Positions 11,564-21,551 of a stretch of DNA of 64,000 nucleotides are shown piece after piece. Positions within the stretch are counted from its first letter, which is position 1; each line of letters opens with the position of its first letter. The DNA comes from Kalmusia sp. IMI 367209 (lineage: Eukaryota > Ascomycota > Dothideomycetes > Pleosporales > Didymosphaeriaceae): contig JAPEUQ010000005.1 in NCBI GenBank assembly GCA_027946365.1, forward strand, positions 1,178,001 through 1,242,000, in the 5' to 3' direction. The notes under the pieces are model-generated. The model saw only the letters and a program-made list of their open reading frames with translations. It made no database searches and had not been told where the DNA came from. A program made the translations under genes and the position numbers.

Positions 11564-12178
11564 GTTTCTCTCGAATTGGTTGCCTCAAGAACCGAAGTAC
11601 TAGAACTGTAAGAGTTCTGCCAAGTGCAATGTGTATGTCTTCTAGGATTTTAGGGAGCTGTATTATAATATTCGGTATGGTGGCGCTATATAGCGGGAAC
11701 GATACCCATTTTCCTACTACGAAGTAGGCAGGTTCTCATGAAAGATGGTTCTTTACATCACTCCTCTTCTGTCTTCTATTCGTGGTGCAGGTGTTTCAAA
11801 ACTATCTCTGCCGATTCGGATGCTCACTTTTCGGCGAGGGTGAGTGAGCGTGTGTCCAACAATCTGTTGTTCTCCTCTCGATTTAGTTGTTGAAGCGGTC
11901 ACGTGTGCGCTAGTCAGCCCAAGAAGCTATGCACTGCCCTGCAAATTCCCATCATACGTAGAAACGCCCTTCCAAGTGTGAATTGGTGTTTATAAAAGCT
12001 ATTGAATTTTAGAAGATCAGTGTGTCGAGCTGACGGAAGATTCGTTCTGTGCTCAGCCACGGCTTGTTGGGGTTCGTCTGATCAACGGCGTGACCGTGGC
12101 CTGACTTCCAGCAAGCTCACATTTCCGCCGGACAACCCCCCGGGTACAAAATGGTCTAGTTCTGTCTTTCCACAAAGC
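11564..12178. other. Intergenic: REC8 3' UTR and fumarate reductase promoter
   Basis: This is a tandem plus-strand arrangement. The frame of the fumarate reductase stays open leftwards to 12002 but lacks an ATG before 12179. No other gene was recognised. Confidence 0.6.
11991..11997 (+). promoter_or_regulatory. Possible TATA box of the fumarate reductase gene
   Basis: A TATAAAA heptamer lies 182 bp upstream of the chosen ATG, in a plausible position for transcription starting about 12030-12100. It is a single short match and unproven. Confidence 0.35.
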
Positions 12179-13681
12179 ATGATGAGTCGTACACGCTTGC
12201 TGACGCTCTTCACTCTCGCGCTTTTCGGAATTTTTGCTGCATACCTATACAACAGTCCGTATGCGCGATCCCCTACCAAGATGCCAACGCCTCCACCAGC
12301 TCAAACGACGGCTATTATCGTGGGATCTGGACTTGCAGGCTTAAGTGCAGCAAGTCAATTGGTGGCAAAAAATGTACCTGTAAGGTTACTAGAGCGTGGG
12401 GCAAAGCCAGGTGGAAATAGCATCAAGGCCTCTTCGGGAATCAATGGGGCACCGACAAAGTATCAACCTTCAAAGGACGATGCATTCTACTCCGACACAA
12501 TAAAGTCTGCAGGGAAAGCCATGCTCTCTGCTACCAATCACCGCGAATCGCTCATTTCAACACTCACAAATTCGTCCAAAGATGCAGTCGAATGGTTGGT
12601 GCGAGAGAAAGGAATTGACCTATCCAAGGTATCTATCATGGGCGGTCATACATTTCCAAGAACGCACAGAGGAGCAAGCGGGCCACCACCGGGATTCGCG
12701 ATAATTTCAACTCTGCTCAGCTCTCTTAAGGGGTCGCCTCTTTTCCATTTGCAAACTTCTTGCACTGTTACCAAGATCTTACGGTCCGATCATCGTGTCA
12801 CTGGTGTAGAATACACCGGAGAAGATGGTGCCCGAAAAGAGCTGCTTGGGCCAGTCATCTTTGCAGCAGGTGGCTTCGGCGGAGACGCAGAGGGTCTGCT
12901 CGCTCAATACAGGCCTGATCTAAAGGGCTACCCATCAACGAATGACCCGCGCCCCGGAATGCAGCCCATTCTTACTGCTGTAGGCGCGCAGCTTATTGAC
13001 ATGGAACTCGTCCAGGTACATCCAACAGGTTTTGTCGACCCCTCCAGCGCGTCCTCACCTTTGAAGTTCCTGGCTGCCGAGGTGCTACGAGGCGATGGTG
13101 GAATCCTTCTTCTCAACGGAAAACGCTTCTTCAACGAGCTCGAGACGAGGGAGAATGTGACCAACGCAATCACAGCAAACGAACCTGCTTCGACGTCACC
13201 GAAACAATGGGATGTCCAGTTGGTGTTAGATGAAGGTGTCTACCAAGCCACCAAGTCGCATGTCGACTTCTACATCTTCAAGGGATTGATGAAGAAAGCC
13301 ACGATCTCTGACCTCGGACCAAATGCACTTGATTCGATCTCCCAATATAGCAGAGCAGTCGGCAAGGAAGAGGCGGACCTTCTTGGGCGGACGCAGTTCG
13401 CGCACTGGAGTCTCAAGGAGCCTACTCCGGAATCCGTTGTTTATATAGGCACTGTGACACCCGTGGTGCATTTCACAATGGGCGGTGTGCTTATCAACGA
13501 GAGGGCGGAAATACTCAAAGAGAAAGGCGAGCGAATAGAAGGACTGTGGGGTGCTGGAGAGGTGACCGGCGGTGTGCATGGTGCGAATCGGTTAGGGGGC
13601 TCTTCGTTGCTGGAATGTGTGGTGTTTGGGAGAATTGCAGGAGATCAATGCGTGGAGTATTGTAACGGCCTCAAAAATTGA
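12179..13681 (+). CDS. FAD-dependent soluble fumarate reductase (Osm1/Frd1 type)
   Basis: A single exon encodes 500 residues from the first of two adjacent ATGs. Residues about 1-25 hold a hydrophobic segment (LLTLFTLALFGIFAAYLY), a signal anchor that could route the protein to the ER or mitochondrial intermembrane space. An internal ATG at 12281 would give a form without it. The flavoprotein core begins with the dinucleotide-binding motif IIVGSGLAGLSAASQL, followed by GGNSIKASSGINGA, RTHRGASGPPPGFAI, FAAGGFGGD, VQVHPTGFVDP and the C-terminal VTPVVHFTMGGVLIN and GEVTGGVHGANRLGGSS. These match the fumarate reductase/succinate dehydrogenase flavoprotein family. Role in yeasts: fumarate reduction to reoxidise FAD during low-oxygen oxidative folding. 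No break seen. Confidence 0.93.
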   Translation: MMSRTRLLTLFTLALFGIFAAYLYNSPYARSPTKMPTPPPAQTTAIIVGSGLAGLSAASQLVAKNVPVRLLERGAKPGGNSIKASSGINGAPTKYQPSKDDAFYSDTIKSAGKAMLSATNHRESLISTLTNSSKDAVEWLVREKGIDLSKVSIMGGHTFPRTHRGASGPPPGFAIISTLLSSLKGSPLFHLQTSCTVTKILRSDHRVTGVEYTGEDGARKELLGPVIFAAGGFGGDAEGLLAQYRPDLKGYPSTNDPRPGMQPILTAVGAQLIDMELVQVHPTGFVDPSSASSPLKFLAAEVLRGDGGILLLNGKRFFNELETRENVTNAITANEPASTSPKQWDVQLVLDEGVYQATKSHVDFYIFKGLMKKATISDLGPNALDSISQYSRAVGKEEADLLGRTQFAHWSLKEPTPESVVYIGTVTPVVHFTMGGVLINERAEILKEKGERIEGLWGAGEVTGGVHGANRLGGSSLLECVVFGRIAGDQCVEYCNGLKN

Positions 13682-14045
13682 CGGCTTTATATATCATCCA
13701 ATGCAACTTCCATGCTGACTCATGCTGTCGTACAGCGCCTAGTATGGGGCCGTGTGTGCGGGTAAGAGCGATGTGTAGGCGAATTGCTGTGGTTGGCGTG
13801 CGGACAATGAAGCCGAATTAACTTTGTGTGATGGTTGATGGTTACGTCACCACGCGTGCGCGACGCGGAGGGCGCTAAGCACCAGATCAAACAATTATGA
13901 GACTTGCTGACGGATATGCCAGCGTGTTTACTTCGGTCCCTTAAAAGCGATCGTTTCCTAATTTTCTGCTATTCTATTCCACGATACCCTGTTTCCTACC
14001 TCTACGCTTCCGCGATTGCGCGCAAGGTGACGCGCTTCTACTACA
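13682..14045. other. Intergenic: fumarate reductase 3' UTR and Mpv17-like promoter
   Basis: These are 364 bp between tandem plus-strand genes. A short open frame overlaps the start of the next gene, but in a different phase. Nothing else was recognised. Confidence 0.6.
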
Positions 14046-14677
14046 ATGCCTTCGGCGATGGTATCACAGACGGTGCAGGGTGCGGTGTTGAGCATAACAT
14101 CCAACGTCTTAGCTCAGTTCATAACCTCGTATAAAGAGGAAGTGAGTAGACTGCTCATAGCACAAATTCGGAGCACTAATACACACCGTTGCAGACGCCT
14201 TTCTCGCTCAGCTTCTTGCCCATCTTTAAGTTCGCCGTCTTCAGCATCATCAGTAATCCGCCCAACATCGTCTGGCAAACCTTCCTCGAGGACGTTTTCC
14301 CATCCAACGTACCAGCTAGCCCCTCAGAAACGCAGCTCAAAGATAAGCCCAAGCCGGTGCAAACGCGCACGAGCAAGCGCAATACGCTCGCCAAGTTCAT
14401 CCTAGATCAGACGATAGGCGCCGTTCTCAACACGCTCATGTTTCTCGTGTACATGTCGTACGCGAACAACACTGGCGCGGAAACAACCGCGTCTTGGGAC
14501 ACCGTTAAGGCAGACGTGAGCGATAAATTCTGGCCAATGATCATAGATGGGTATAAATTCTGGCCAGTCGTATCGCTGGCGAGCTTTCTGTGGGTGCCCG
14601 TGGATAAGAGGGTGGTCTTTGGATGCTCTGTTGGGGTGCTGTGGGGCATATATCTGAGCTTATCTGTGGCAGGTTGA
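14046..14677 (+). CDS. Mpv17/PMP22-family integral membrane protein
   Basis: Two exons, 14046-14141 and 14195-14677 (53-nt intron, GTGAGT...TTGCAG), give 192 residues. The order is typical of the Mpv17/PMP22 family: a first helix with QTVQGAVLSITSNVLAQ, a second with FKFAVFSIISNPPNIVWQ, a hydrophilic loop, then LDQTIGAVLNTLMFLVYMS and the C-terminal signature KFWPMIIDGYKFWPVVSLAS with WVPVDKRVVFGCSVG. Four membrane segments are apparent. Members sit in the inner mitochondrial or peroxisomal membrane as channel-like proteins; which one applies here cannot be told. The start is the first ATG of the open frame. The N-terminal helix is slightly shorter than in animal Mpv17, so an extra upstream exon is possible. 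Confidence 0.85.
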
Positions 14678-15513
14678 GTGGTTTAGTTCCGGTACGACCA
14701 TAGGTTGCTGCCAGCAACTATGAACACGGGGCTACTAAAGCGCCGCTCTTGCTGCCAGGGTGCCCGAATGACCACAAAACAAATACGACGCCACGATATT
14801 TAAGCATGCCATCAGAATGAACTCGGATCAATTTTTTTTTTTTTTTTTTTTGCAAAGATACACAGGCCGTGCCGCGGCTATCATTAGACGCAATTATCGA
14901 TAGATGTTACCATGAGCACTGTTCCGAGCGCAACATGCTGATGGATATATTCGGCAGTGCCCTAGTGAGATCCAGCCGAGCGATCTCCTGATTCTAAAGC
15001 AAGGTTTTTGGAGATGATCTAGGCCATGGTTCGACATATAATACACGAGGTCTATCCTCGATTCTTTTGTCTTGAGCCAGAAGACAAATCCGCCTATGAA
15101 CCTTCTCTGATTTGCTTCACACGTCGGAGCAGCTAGCCGCACGGACTACGAGACGAAGAGGGTCTACGGTCCCGCCTGCTGTCACGGACGAAATGGCATA
15201 GCCTTACTTAGACACCGATGCACAATCCAGTGCAGGTTCATGGAATTAACAGGCGAGGCGAATATATGTTATGGAATCTTAAAGCATTATGCTGAAGATC
15301 GAAGCGGATGGGTATAACGCTAATGTCGTCAACAGTTCTTGGTGTGGCTTCTAGAATGATCACATATACATATAATTGTTGAAGTGTTGGCCCCTTTCTG
15401 CTACCAATATCAATGCCCCGCCGTCGCTCTTGGTGAATAGGAGAAAATTCTTGCACCGTAGTATTTCATCTACACTTCCACTTCCTGTTTTTTATATAAT
15501 TTCTATCGTCACG
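14678..15513. other. Intergenic region with poly-T tract
   Basis: These are 836 bp between tandem plus-strand genes. Besides the T tract at 14832-14851 the sequence is moderately AT-rich. A 'tatacatataattg' stretch and an AT-rich 'tttttatataattt' run lie close to the GH16 start. No coding frame has family character. Confidence 0.6.
14832..14851. repeat. Poly-T homopolymer of 20 nt
   Basis: There is an uninterrupted run of 20 T. It could be slippage, or the reverse complement of an A-tail from a retroposed sequence on the minus strand. No target-site duplication was identified by eye. Confidence 0.85.
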
Positions 15514-16839
15514 ATGGATCCCCCGTCGAAATTAGCCGATGGCGCCGGCCATGAGCAGCAAGGGAATGTAAGTACTTGCGCAGTCCACATATGAAGTATG
15601 AAACCTGAAGTTACCAATAAGTGTTTACACAGATTTCGGGCATGAATGTTTCACGGAAATGCCGGCAACTCAAGAGATGCTTCGATGAAGACGGTGATGA
15701 GGAAAACCCAACCACTCTTCCCGCAGACCGCTCACCCAAGCACAGCGTCGAATGGATAGGGCCAATGAATTCGATGAGTGAGAAGTCAAATGTCACAACA
15801 AGTGCATCCACATGCACATTCTTGCCCCCGGGTAAGGATAGGTACTTCAAGTCACGACGCATAGAGGATAGAAGCGCTATCGAGAAGCCGTGGCTCACGG
15901 CAAAAAGAGACCCCCGAGAGAAATGAGTAACTATCATTCCTATGATTGGCTTACTCCTTGGCATCGGCTTTTCCGGCTTCTTGATCTGGGACGGCTTTCA
16001 TAGTGTTTCTCGGCACAAGTACTGCCCTATCATGGTTGATGACTTCTCTTTGGGTAGTCTAAACCATACGAAGTGGAACACTGAGATCGAGGTCGGCGGT
16101 TACGGGTGAGCGATCCTTTCTAAGTAGCTATGCGAGCCTCTTTGCATTCGTCAGTTTGCATTGGCTTGGTACATCATATGCTATCAAACTCTCGCACTCG
16201 CATTTGACACCTTTACTAACGTTTTCACAAGTGTTGGTCAATTTGACCAGACAACTAACTCGCCCGAGAACGTGTTTGTCAAAGATGGTTTTCTCTACCT
16301 CAGGCCTACACTCCAAGACGCGTCGCTCATTGAAAAGGATTACACGGTCGACCTCCGTGGCCAAGGTTGCACGAGCAGAGACTGGTTCGACTGCGTGGCC
16401 ACCACCAACACCACAAACGGCACAATAGTCAATCCGGTCAGGTCTGCCAGAATCAACACTAGAATCGGAGGAAACATAAAATACGGGCGTGTCGAAGTTG
16501 TCGCTAGGCTTCCCCAAGGTGACTGGCTTTGGCCTTCCATCATGTTGCTGCCAACGAACAACACCTACGGAGAATGGCCCATGTCTGGCCAGATCTACAT
16601 CGTATAGTCGCGTGGTAATAACTATACCTATAAGCAGGGCGGCAACAATATCATCGCCAGTACCCTACACTTCGGACCGAACGAAGAACTCGACGGGTGG
16701 TGGCGCAACAATGTCAAAAGCGCGGCTTACCATGAGACCTTCTCAGACAGATTCCACAAGTTTGGCGTTGAGGTATGTTTTCCCTCGCATACAAGAACAC
16801 AAAGATTCCACGTGCGTGTCGCGTACCTGGGGTATCCTA

Positions 16840-16925
16840 ATGCATGATACACAAATGCAGACGTCCGTGAACCTGTCGCCGGCTGCGCACAGCAAAGCTG
16901 GACAAGCCACTTGTGTATCATGTAT
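16840..16925. repeat. 15-bp inverted repeat in GH16 intron 3
   Basis: 16840-16854 (atgcatgatacacaa) and 16911-16925 (ttgtgtatcatgtat) are reverse complements with one mismatch, separated by 56 bp, wholly inside intron 3. The right arm begins the hairpin-like repeat at 16911-16954. The layout suggests a small inserted foldback element. Confidence 0.65.
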
Positions 16926-16954
16926 CTTGGGGTAACTCAGTGTACGATAAATAA
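16911..16954. repeat. Short hairpin-like repeat, copy 1 (GH16 intron 3)
   Basis: The 44 bp align without gaps to 17176-17219 at roughly 70% identity, mostly with transition differences. The shared core has TGTATYATGTA, then GGTRACTCRG. Copies 3 and 4 near 58.8-59.0 kb share TGTATTAT and RCTCRSTGTA. Confidence 0.6.
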
Positions 16955-17175
16955 GTATACGTGTCTAGGATACACCGCCTTCTCTATGGAAAAGGCCGCC
17001 AGCTGCTAATATTCACGCAGTGGACCGAGAAATACATCTTCACCTACATCGACACTCGACTCCTCCAAGTCTCCTACACCCGCTTCAACAAGCCATTCTG
17101 GCAGTACGGAGAGTTCCCCACAGCTGACAGGAACGGGTAAGTGTCTATAATGAAAAAGCTTGTTGGCAGTCGGTG

Positions 17176-17219
17176 TTGTGTATTATGTAGCCTGAGGTGA
17201 CTCGGGTTATAATACATGA
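17176..17219. repeat. Short hairpin-like repeat, copy 2 (GH16 intron 4)
   Basis: The sequence is close to self-complementary: TGTATTAT pairs with ATAATACA, and CCTGAG pairs with CTCGGG (one G-T) around a GTGA loop. It lies inside the 129-nt fourth intron of the GH16 pseudogene and aligns with copy 1. Confidence 0.65.
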
Positions 17220-17563
17220 TCAGATTACCCTAGTACTGTAGATAAGTTACTAACTTATGCTCTAGGACCCGCTTCATAAACCCCTGGGAGTACGGCACCT
17301 ACGCCACCCCCTTCGACCAAGACTTCCACCTCGTTCTCAAAGTCGGCGCCGGCGCGACAAACGGCTGGTTTGAGGACGGTCAATCGGGCAAACCCTGGTT
17401 AGACCGAAATGCTAACGCGAAGCTCCGATTTTGGCAGGCGCGGGACCAGTGGTATCCCACATGGGCTCGCCGCGGCTGGATGGAGGTCAAAAGTGTCAAG
17501 ATGTGGCAGCAGGCGCCGCATAACGGCTGCAAGTTGTCAGAGGCACAGCGGTTTGTTGGGTGA

Positions 17564-18145
17564 GGGAACAAGATACATGAAGTGTAAGAGAAGTGTTGCT
17601 GATAAAATGAGTTTGCCTGCTGTATATCCGGCAGACTATAATGGGTGATTCTTCGGCGTATTGGATCCCGTATTTCGGTACAAATTACAATAGCCTTGGT
17701 GTTTAATTGCAATGGATGTCCTTCACGGCAGAGTGTAAATCCAAAATGAACACTATCATCTTGACAACTCACTACCATACTACAGACTTACGCTAATATC
17801 ACAAAGACTTATTCAAGACATCAAGATAGGCTTGAGGCTCGTAGCGATCCGGGCACTTTGCACATCATAGCTGACCGATACCTACCTAGCCGAAGTCGTC
17901 TCTCTTGCAAATTTACTTTCTGAGACACTTCTGAATATTCTATGACATGTTCAGCACAAAACGAGGGGCGGGAGGCGGAGCTTGAACGATACTCGATTCT
18001 ATACACGAATAAATACAGGGCCGGGGTATTGCCCTACTGCACCACCGGTGAAATTATAACCACAACAAGCATGTTCACACCCAATGCTCCCAACCATCTC
18101 CAAAGCCTATGCAAGCGCTTCGGATGATTCCAGCCCTTATAGGCT
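17564..18145. other. Intergenic: convergent 3' ends of the GH16 pseudogene and SRP receptor
   Basis: The two genes converge here, so 3' UTRs are expected. ORFs are short and of no recognised family. No RNA gene or further repeat was recognised. Confidence 0.6.
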
Positions 18146-20195
18146 CTAGCTCATCAGAAGCCTACATACACTCCCAACATTTAAACCCCTCAAATCCGCA
18201 TAATGCTGCCCAACACCCAAAAACACTACGGGAATACCCGTCGCGTGCACCATACTAACCAACGTGCCCACCATATCACCTACAGTATCACACTTGCTAA
18301 TAACGAAGCCATCCAGGCCTCTGCCCGGTCCAAAACTTTGGTTGAAGTTGCGCGCCTGCGCAACCGAGTCAGAGCCCACGAGCGCCTCGCCTACCATGAG
18401 AATCTTATCTGGCTTAGCCAGCTTAGCGAACTTTTCAAGTGACGACATGAGGCGTTGATCGTTATGTCTTCGTCCTGCAGTATCAATAAGCACCACATTG
18501 AAGTCGGTCTTTGCGGCATGAGCAACGGCGTCGGCGGCGATATTCGCCGCATCTTTGCCGTACCCCTTCTCAAAGAGGTCGACCTGACCGCCCTCGCGCT
18601 TGCTAAGTTCCTGGAGATTGCGCACATGAACGCGTAGTTGCTCGACGGCGCCGGAACGGAAGGTATCAGCTGCGGCAATGAGGACGCGGTGGTGGTTCTG
18701 CAGGAGGAAGAAGGCAATTTTGGAGAGGTTTGTGGATTTACCGACGCCGTTGACACCGACTATGGAGAGGACATAGGGGCGACCCGAGGCGTTTACAGCT
18801 TGGATTTCGCGAAGGAGGTCAAGAGAAGAGGTAGGGGTGAGGATTTTTGTGAGTGCCTTTTCCATGGAAGTGCGGATAGTAGCTTCGACGGCTGCAGGGG
18901 TCAACCAGCGGTTCAGAAAGATTAAGATGATACTTACTCGTGAAGGAGCTTGTCTTAAGACCGACGAGATCTCGTTTAACGCTCTCGCATAACCGCACCG
19001 CGGCCTCTCGGGCCACGTTCTTCTTGAGTAGATGATCTTCCATGCCCTTCAGGGGCTTTGCGAGGTCGTCATCGGTAAGTGTTTTCCCACCGACTACGTT
19101 TCGGAATAGGCCTCCTATTGCGCCTAGACTCGAGCCTACGAGGCCGCCTCCCGACGATGTAGATGTGGATGTCTGCTTCTTCGCATTCTGCTCCGCTATT
19201 ATCTGATCCATCTCGAGATCTAGATCCTTGAGCACAAACTGGCCTTTGCCCGTTCTGCTGCCCCATGTTTCGGGGTTGATTTCTGCTATCGCTTCGCTTT
19301 CCGATGCTTCGTCCCGGAGGTCAGATTGTGAATAGTCCAAGACCATGGAAGGATCCTCCTCTTCTGCACCAAAGTCTCCCCACACACGATTCTTCTTAGT
19401 AGAGCCTTTTCCCTTTCGCTTCACCGAAGCCTCGTCTCCTGATGATGCAGGGGCAGAATTCAAGGCCGCAGCCTTTTTTTTGCCTCTTCTCGACAACTTT
19501 GCGCCTGGTCCGGCCTTGGCAGTGAGCAGATGGCTCTGCGCAGGCGTGGTCGGCCGCGATGTATCTGGTGTGGGCACCGGCGTCGAATCAGCGGACGTAT
19601 CGTACAGTGGCTTCTGTTGTTTCTGGAGGATGGGCGGCCTCGGCAGGCTTTCGTCTGCGCTCTCGTTATCTATACTAGACGGAGGGGTGAGCTTCACGCC
19701 TGGTGCCGAGGAGCCGCCATCGCTCTGCCCCTCCAATTCCTGCATCTGGCGCTCAAAGTAGGGTGCAAATTTGTCACAATTCACCACACTAGTGTGTTTA
19801 TTGCTCAGCTGCTCGCCGTACAAGCCGACAAAGAGAGCGCGTATATTGTCGAGGAGCTTGTCTAGCCATGTCATATGGACGAGTGACTGGTATACGGCCT
19901 AGACAAGCGTCAGTCCTCCTCGTAGACTGGTAGATTGCAGCTCAGGCAGCATAGGTCCAATGCGTCCACATACCACGAATATGAGCCCCAAGTCCTTTGC
20001 AGTTGTCCACTTCAATGTGTAACCCTCCTTTCGGTACGTCGGTTTCGAGCCGGCATCTTCTTGCTGGGGCTGCACACGCTCCTCGATGAAGACATCGCGG
20101 ATGAGGCTGTTGATGATGTGTGGGCCAACGGGGGCATATTTGCGCGACCACAGCACGACGCCCGACGTGGTCAAAATCTCGAAAGTGTCCAGCAT
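18146..20195 (-). CDS. SRP101: Signal recognition particle receptor alpha subunit (docking protein)
   Basis: Three exons (20195-19974, 19898-18938, 18891-18146), with introns of 75 and 46 nt, give 642 residues. The N-terminal 130 residues are the longin-like SRX domain (FEILTTSGVVLWSRKYAPV, YTLKWTTAKDLGLIFV) that binds the beta subunit at the ER membrane. A charged Ser/Thr/Pro-rich linker with Lys-rich patches (SRRGKKKAAAL) follows, then a short four-helix N domain and the SRP GTPase G domain: SIVGVNGVGKSTNLSKIAFF (P-loop), AAADTFRSGAVEQL, VLIDTAGRRHNDQRLM, the TKxD-type SKCDTVGDMVG, and the closing GVGQHYADLRGLNV. All nucleotide-binding motifs look intact. The protein pairs with SRP54 to deliver ribosomes to the translocon. 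It is divergent from YIF1, another early secretory gene. Confidence 0.95.
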
Positions 20196-20501
20196 GCTGG
20201 GGGTTGTTGTCGTGCAGCCTACCTGGTACGGCGGTGCGGTGGTGCGGCGGGCATGCGCACGCACCGCACACACCGAGCTATGACGGAACAGAGGGACGGG
20301 CGGACTTGGCGAAGCCAGATGGGCGGGAAAGCGAGAAAGCGAGGCCAACGACCAAAATATCGCAGCACTATCTGGCAGTTCAGCAGCGCAGCATTGCAGC
20401 CTGCGCACACCACCGCTGACCTGGCCGCTTCGACCCACCACGCCACGCTCTCATTTCCTCCCTTTCACCACCCATAGCACGCACTCGCGCACTCGACTAC
20501 A
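20196..20501. promoter_or_regulatory. Shared divergent promoter of SRP receptor alpha and YIF1
   Basis: These 306 GC-rich bp separate the two start codons. Several long ORFs cross the region in both strands, but they follow base composition and overlap the true first exons. No TATA box is evident. Confidence 0.6.
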
Positions 20502-21551
20502 ATGTACTCGAACCCACCGCCCGCCCACTCGCCTCCGCTGCACCATCCTGTCCCCCAGCACGTCTCTACAGTTCCGCAGCTGCGATCGCCGCCCCCGCCG
20601 CAGCCACCGTCGCAGCCTCAGAGCGGCTATGGGTACGGACAGCAGCAACAGGCGATGCCTGGCCAGCAGGGAGGTTACAACATGCATCCCGCCTTCGGAG
20701 GCTTCATCAACGATCCCACGGCGCAGCTGGGCTTCCAGATGGGTCAGAAGGCCATAGGTGCAGGCCAGGAATATGTCGAGCAGAACGTAGGTCTACCTCC
20801 TCCCGCACACATCCCACGACATACTTGGAGTGCATGCTGACAACAAACCCAGCTCGGTCGCTTCATCAGCGTGGGCGCCCTCAAGCACTACTTCAACGTC
20901 TCCAACACATATGTTGCCAACAAGCTCTGGATTGTCCTCTTCCCCTGGCGGCACCGCCCCTGGTCCCGCCAGCAGCGTATGACCAACAACACCCAAGATG
21001 TCTTCTACCTTCCGCCCCGCGAAGACATCAACTCGCCCGACATGTACATCCCCATGATGGCCCTCGTCACCTACATTCTCCTCTCCACCCTCCTCGCAGG
21101 CCTCAGGGGCGCCTTCAAGCCCGAGCTACTAGGCTACACTACCACACAAGCTATTTCCGTCATGCTCCTCGAGATCCTGATAATAAAGCTGGGTACCTTC
21201 CTGCTCGCGATATCGAGTTCATCGCAGCTGCTAGATCTGGTGGCATACAGCGGATACAAGTTCGTCGGCGTCATCATCTCGCTGCTCCTCACCTCTCTGT
21301 TCAGCCAGCTGAACTTTGGCGGCTCCTGGATCTCCTGGGTCGTCTTCTTGTACACTTTCAACGCGAATGCCTTTTTCCTGCTCCGCAGCCTCCGCTACGT
21401 GCTTCTCCCCGAACAGAATCCTCAAGGCGTCGGGGGCAGCGCAACTGGCTACACCAACTCGCGGAGCCAGAAGAACAGGCGGACCCAGTTTCTCTTCGTC
21501 TACAGCTATGTTATCCAACTAGGATTTATGTTCTGGCTAAGCAAGGTTTGA
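20502..21551 (+). CDS. YIF1: YIF1 family ER/Golgi membrane protein
   Basis: Two exons, 20502-20786 and 20853-21551 (66-nt intron), give 327 residues. The N-terminal 60 residues are Pro/Gln/His-rich and cytosolic. Then come the conserved HPAFGGFINDPTAQLGFQMG and YVEQNLGRFISVGALKHYFN, NKLWIVLFPWRHRPWSR and the DINSPDMYIPMMALVTYILL segment that starts the membrane part. About five hydrophobic helices follow, including TQAISVMLLEILIIKLGTFL and YSGYKFVGVIISLLLTSLF, ending in FVYSYVIQLGFMFWLSKV. This is the standard order of Yif1/Hrf1, a Yip1 partner in COPII vesicle budding and ER-Golgi transport. No defect seen. Confidence 0.93.

Larger units (their letters stand above)
15514..17563 (+). pseudogene. 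GH16 glucanase-like membrane protein, disrupted
   Basis: Five exons (15514-15567, 15633-16105, 16232-16772, 17021-17136, 17266-17563) keep frame over 494 codons, but two in-frame stops occur: TGA 15924-15926 and TAG 16605-16607. The layout is a type II membrane glycosidase: a cytosolic Ser-rich N-terminus, a membrane segment GLLLGIGFSGFLIWDG just after the first stop, then a GH16 domain (INTRIGGNIKYGRVEVVARL, GDWLWPSIMLLP, GWWRNNVKSAAYHETF, HKFGVEWTEKYIFTYID, PFDQDFHLVLKVGAG). The active-site strand should read GEIDIVESRGN. It reads G-Q-I-Y-I-V-stop-S-R-G-N, so both glutamates and the aspartate are lost. Splice sites are well kept (TACTAAC at 16215-16221), suggesting recent decay. Introns 3 and 4 (248 and 129 nt) are unusually long and carry hairpin repeats. 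Intact relatives bind or cleave beta-1,3-glucan. Confidence 0.88.

Noticed and set aside
16159..16607. Starting the GH16 gene at 16161 as an independent shorter protein
   Set aside because: The open frame there is intron 2 read through. The TACTAAC branch site and CACAAG acceptor place the exon start at 16232 and join GGYG to VGQFD.
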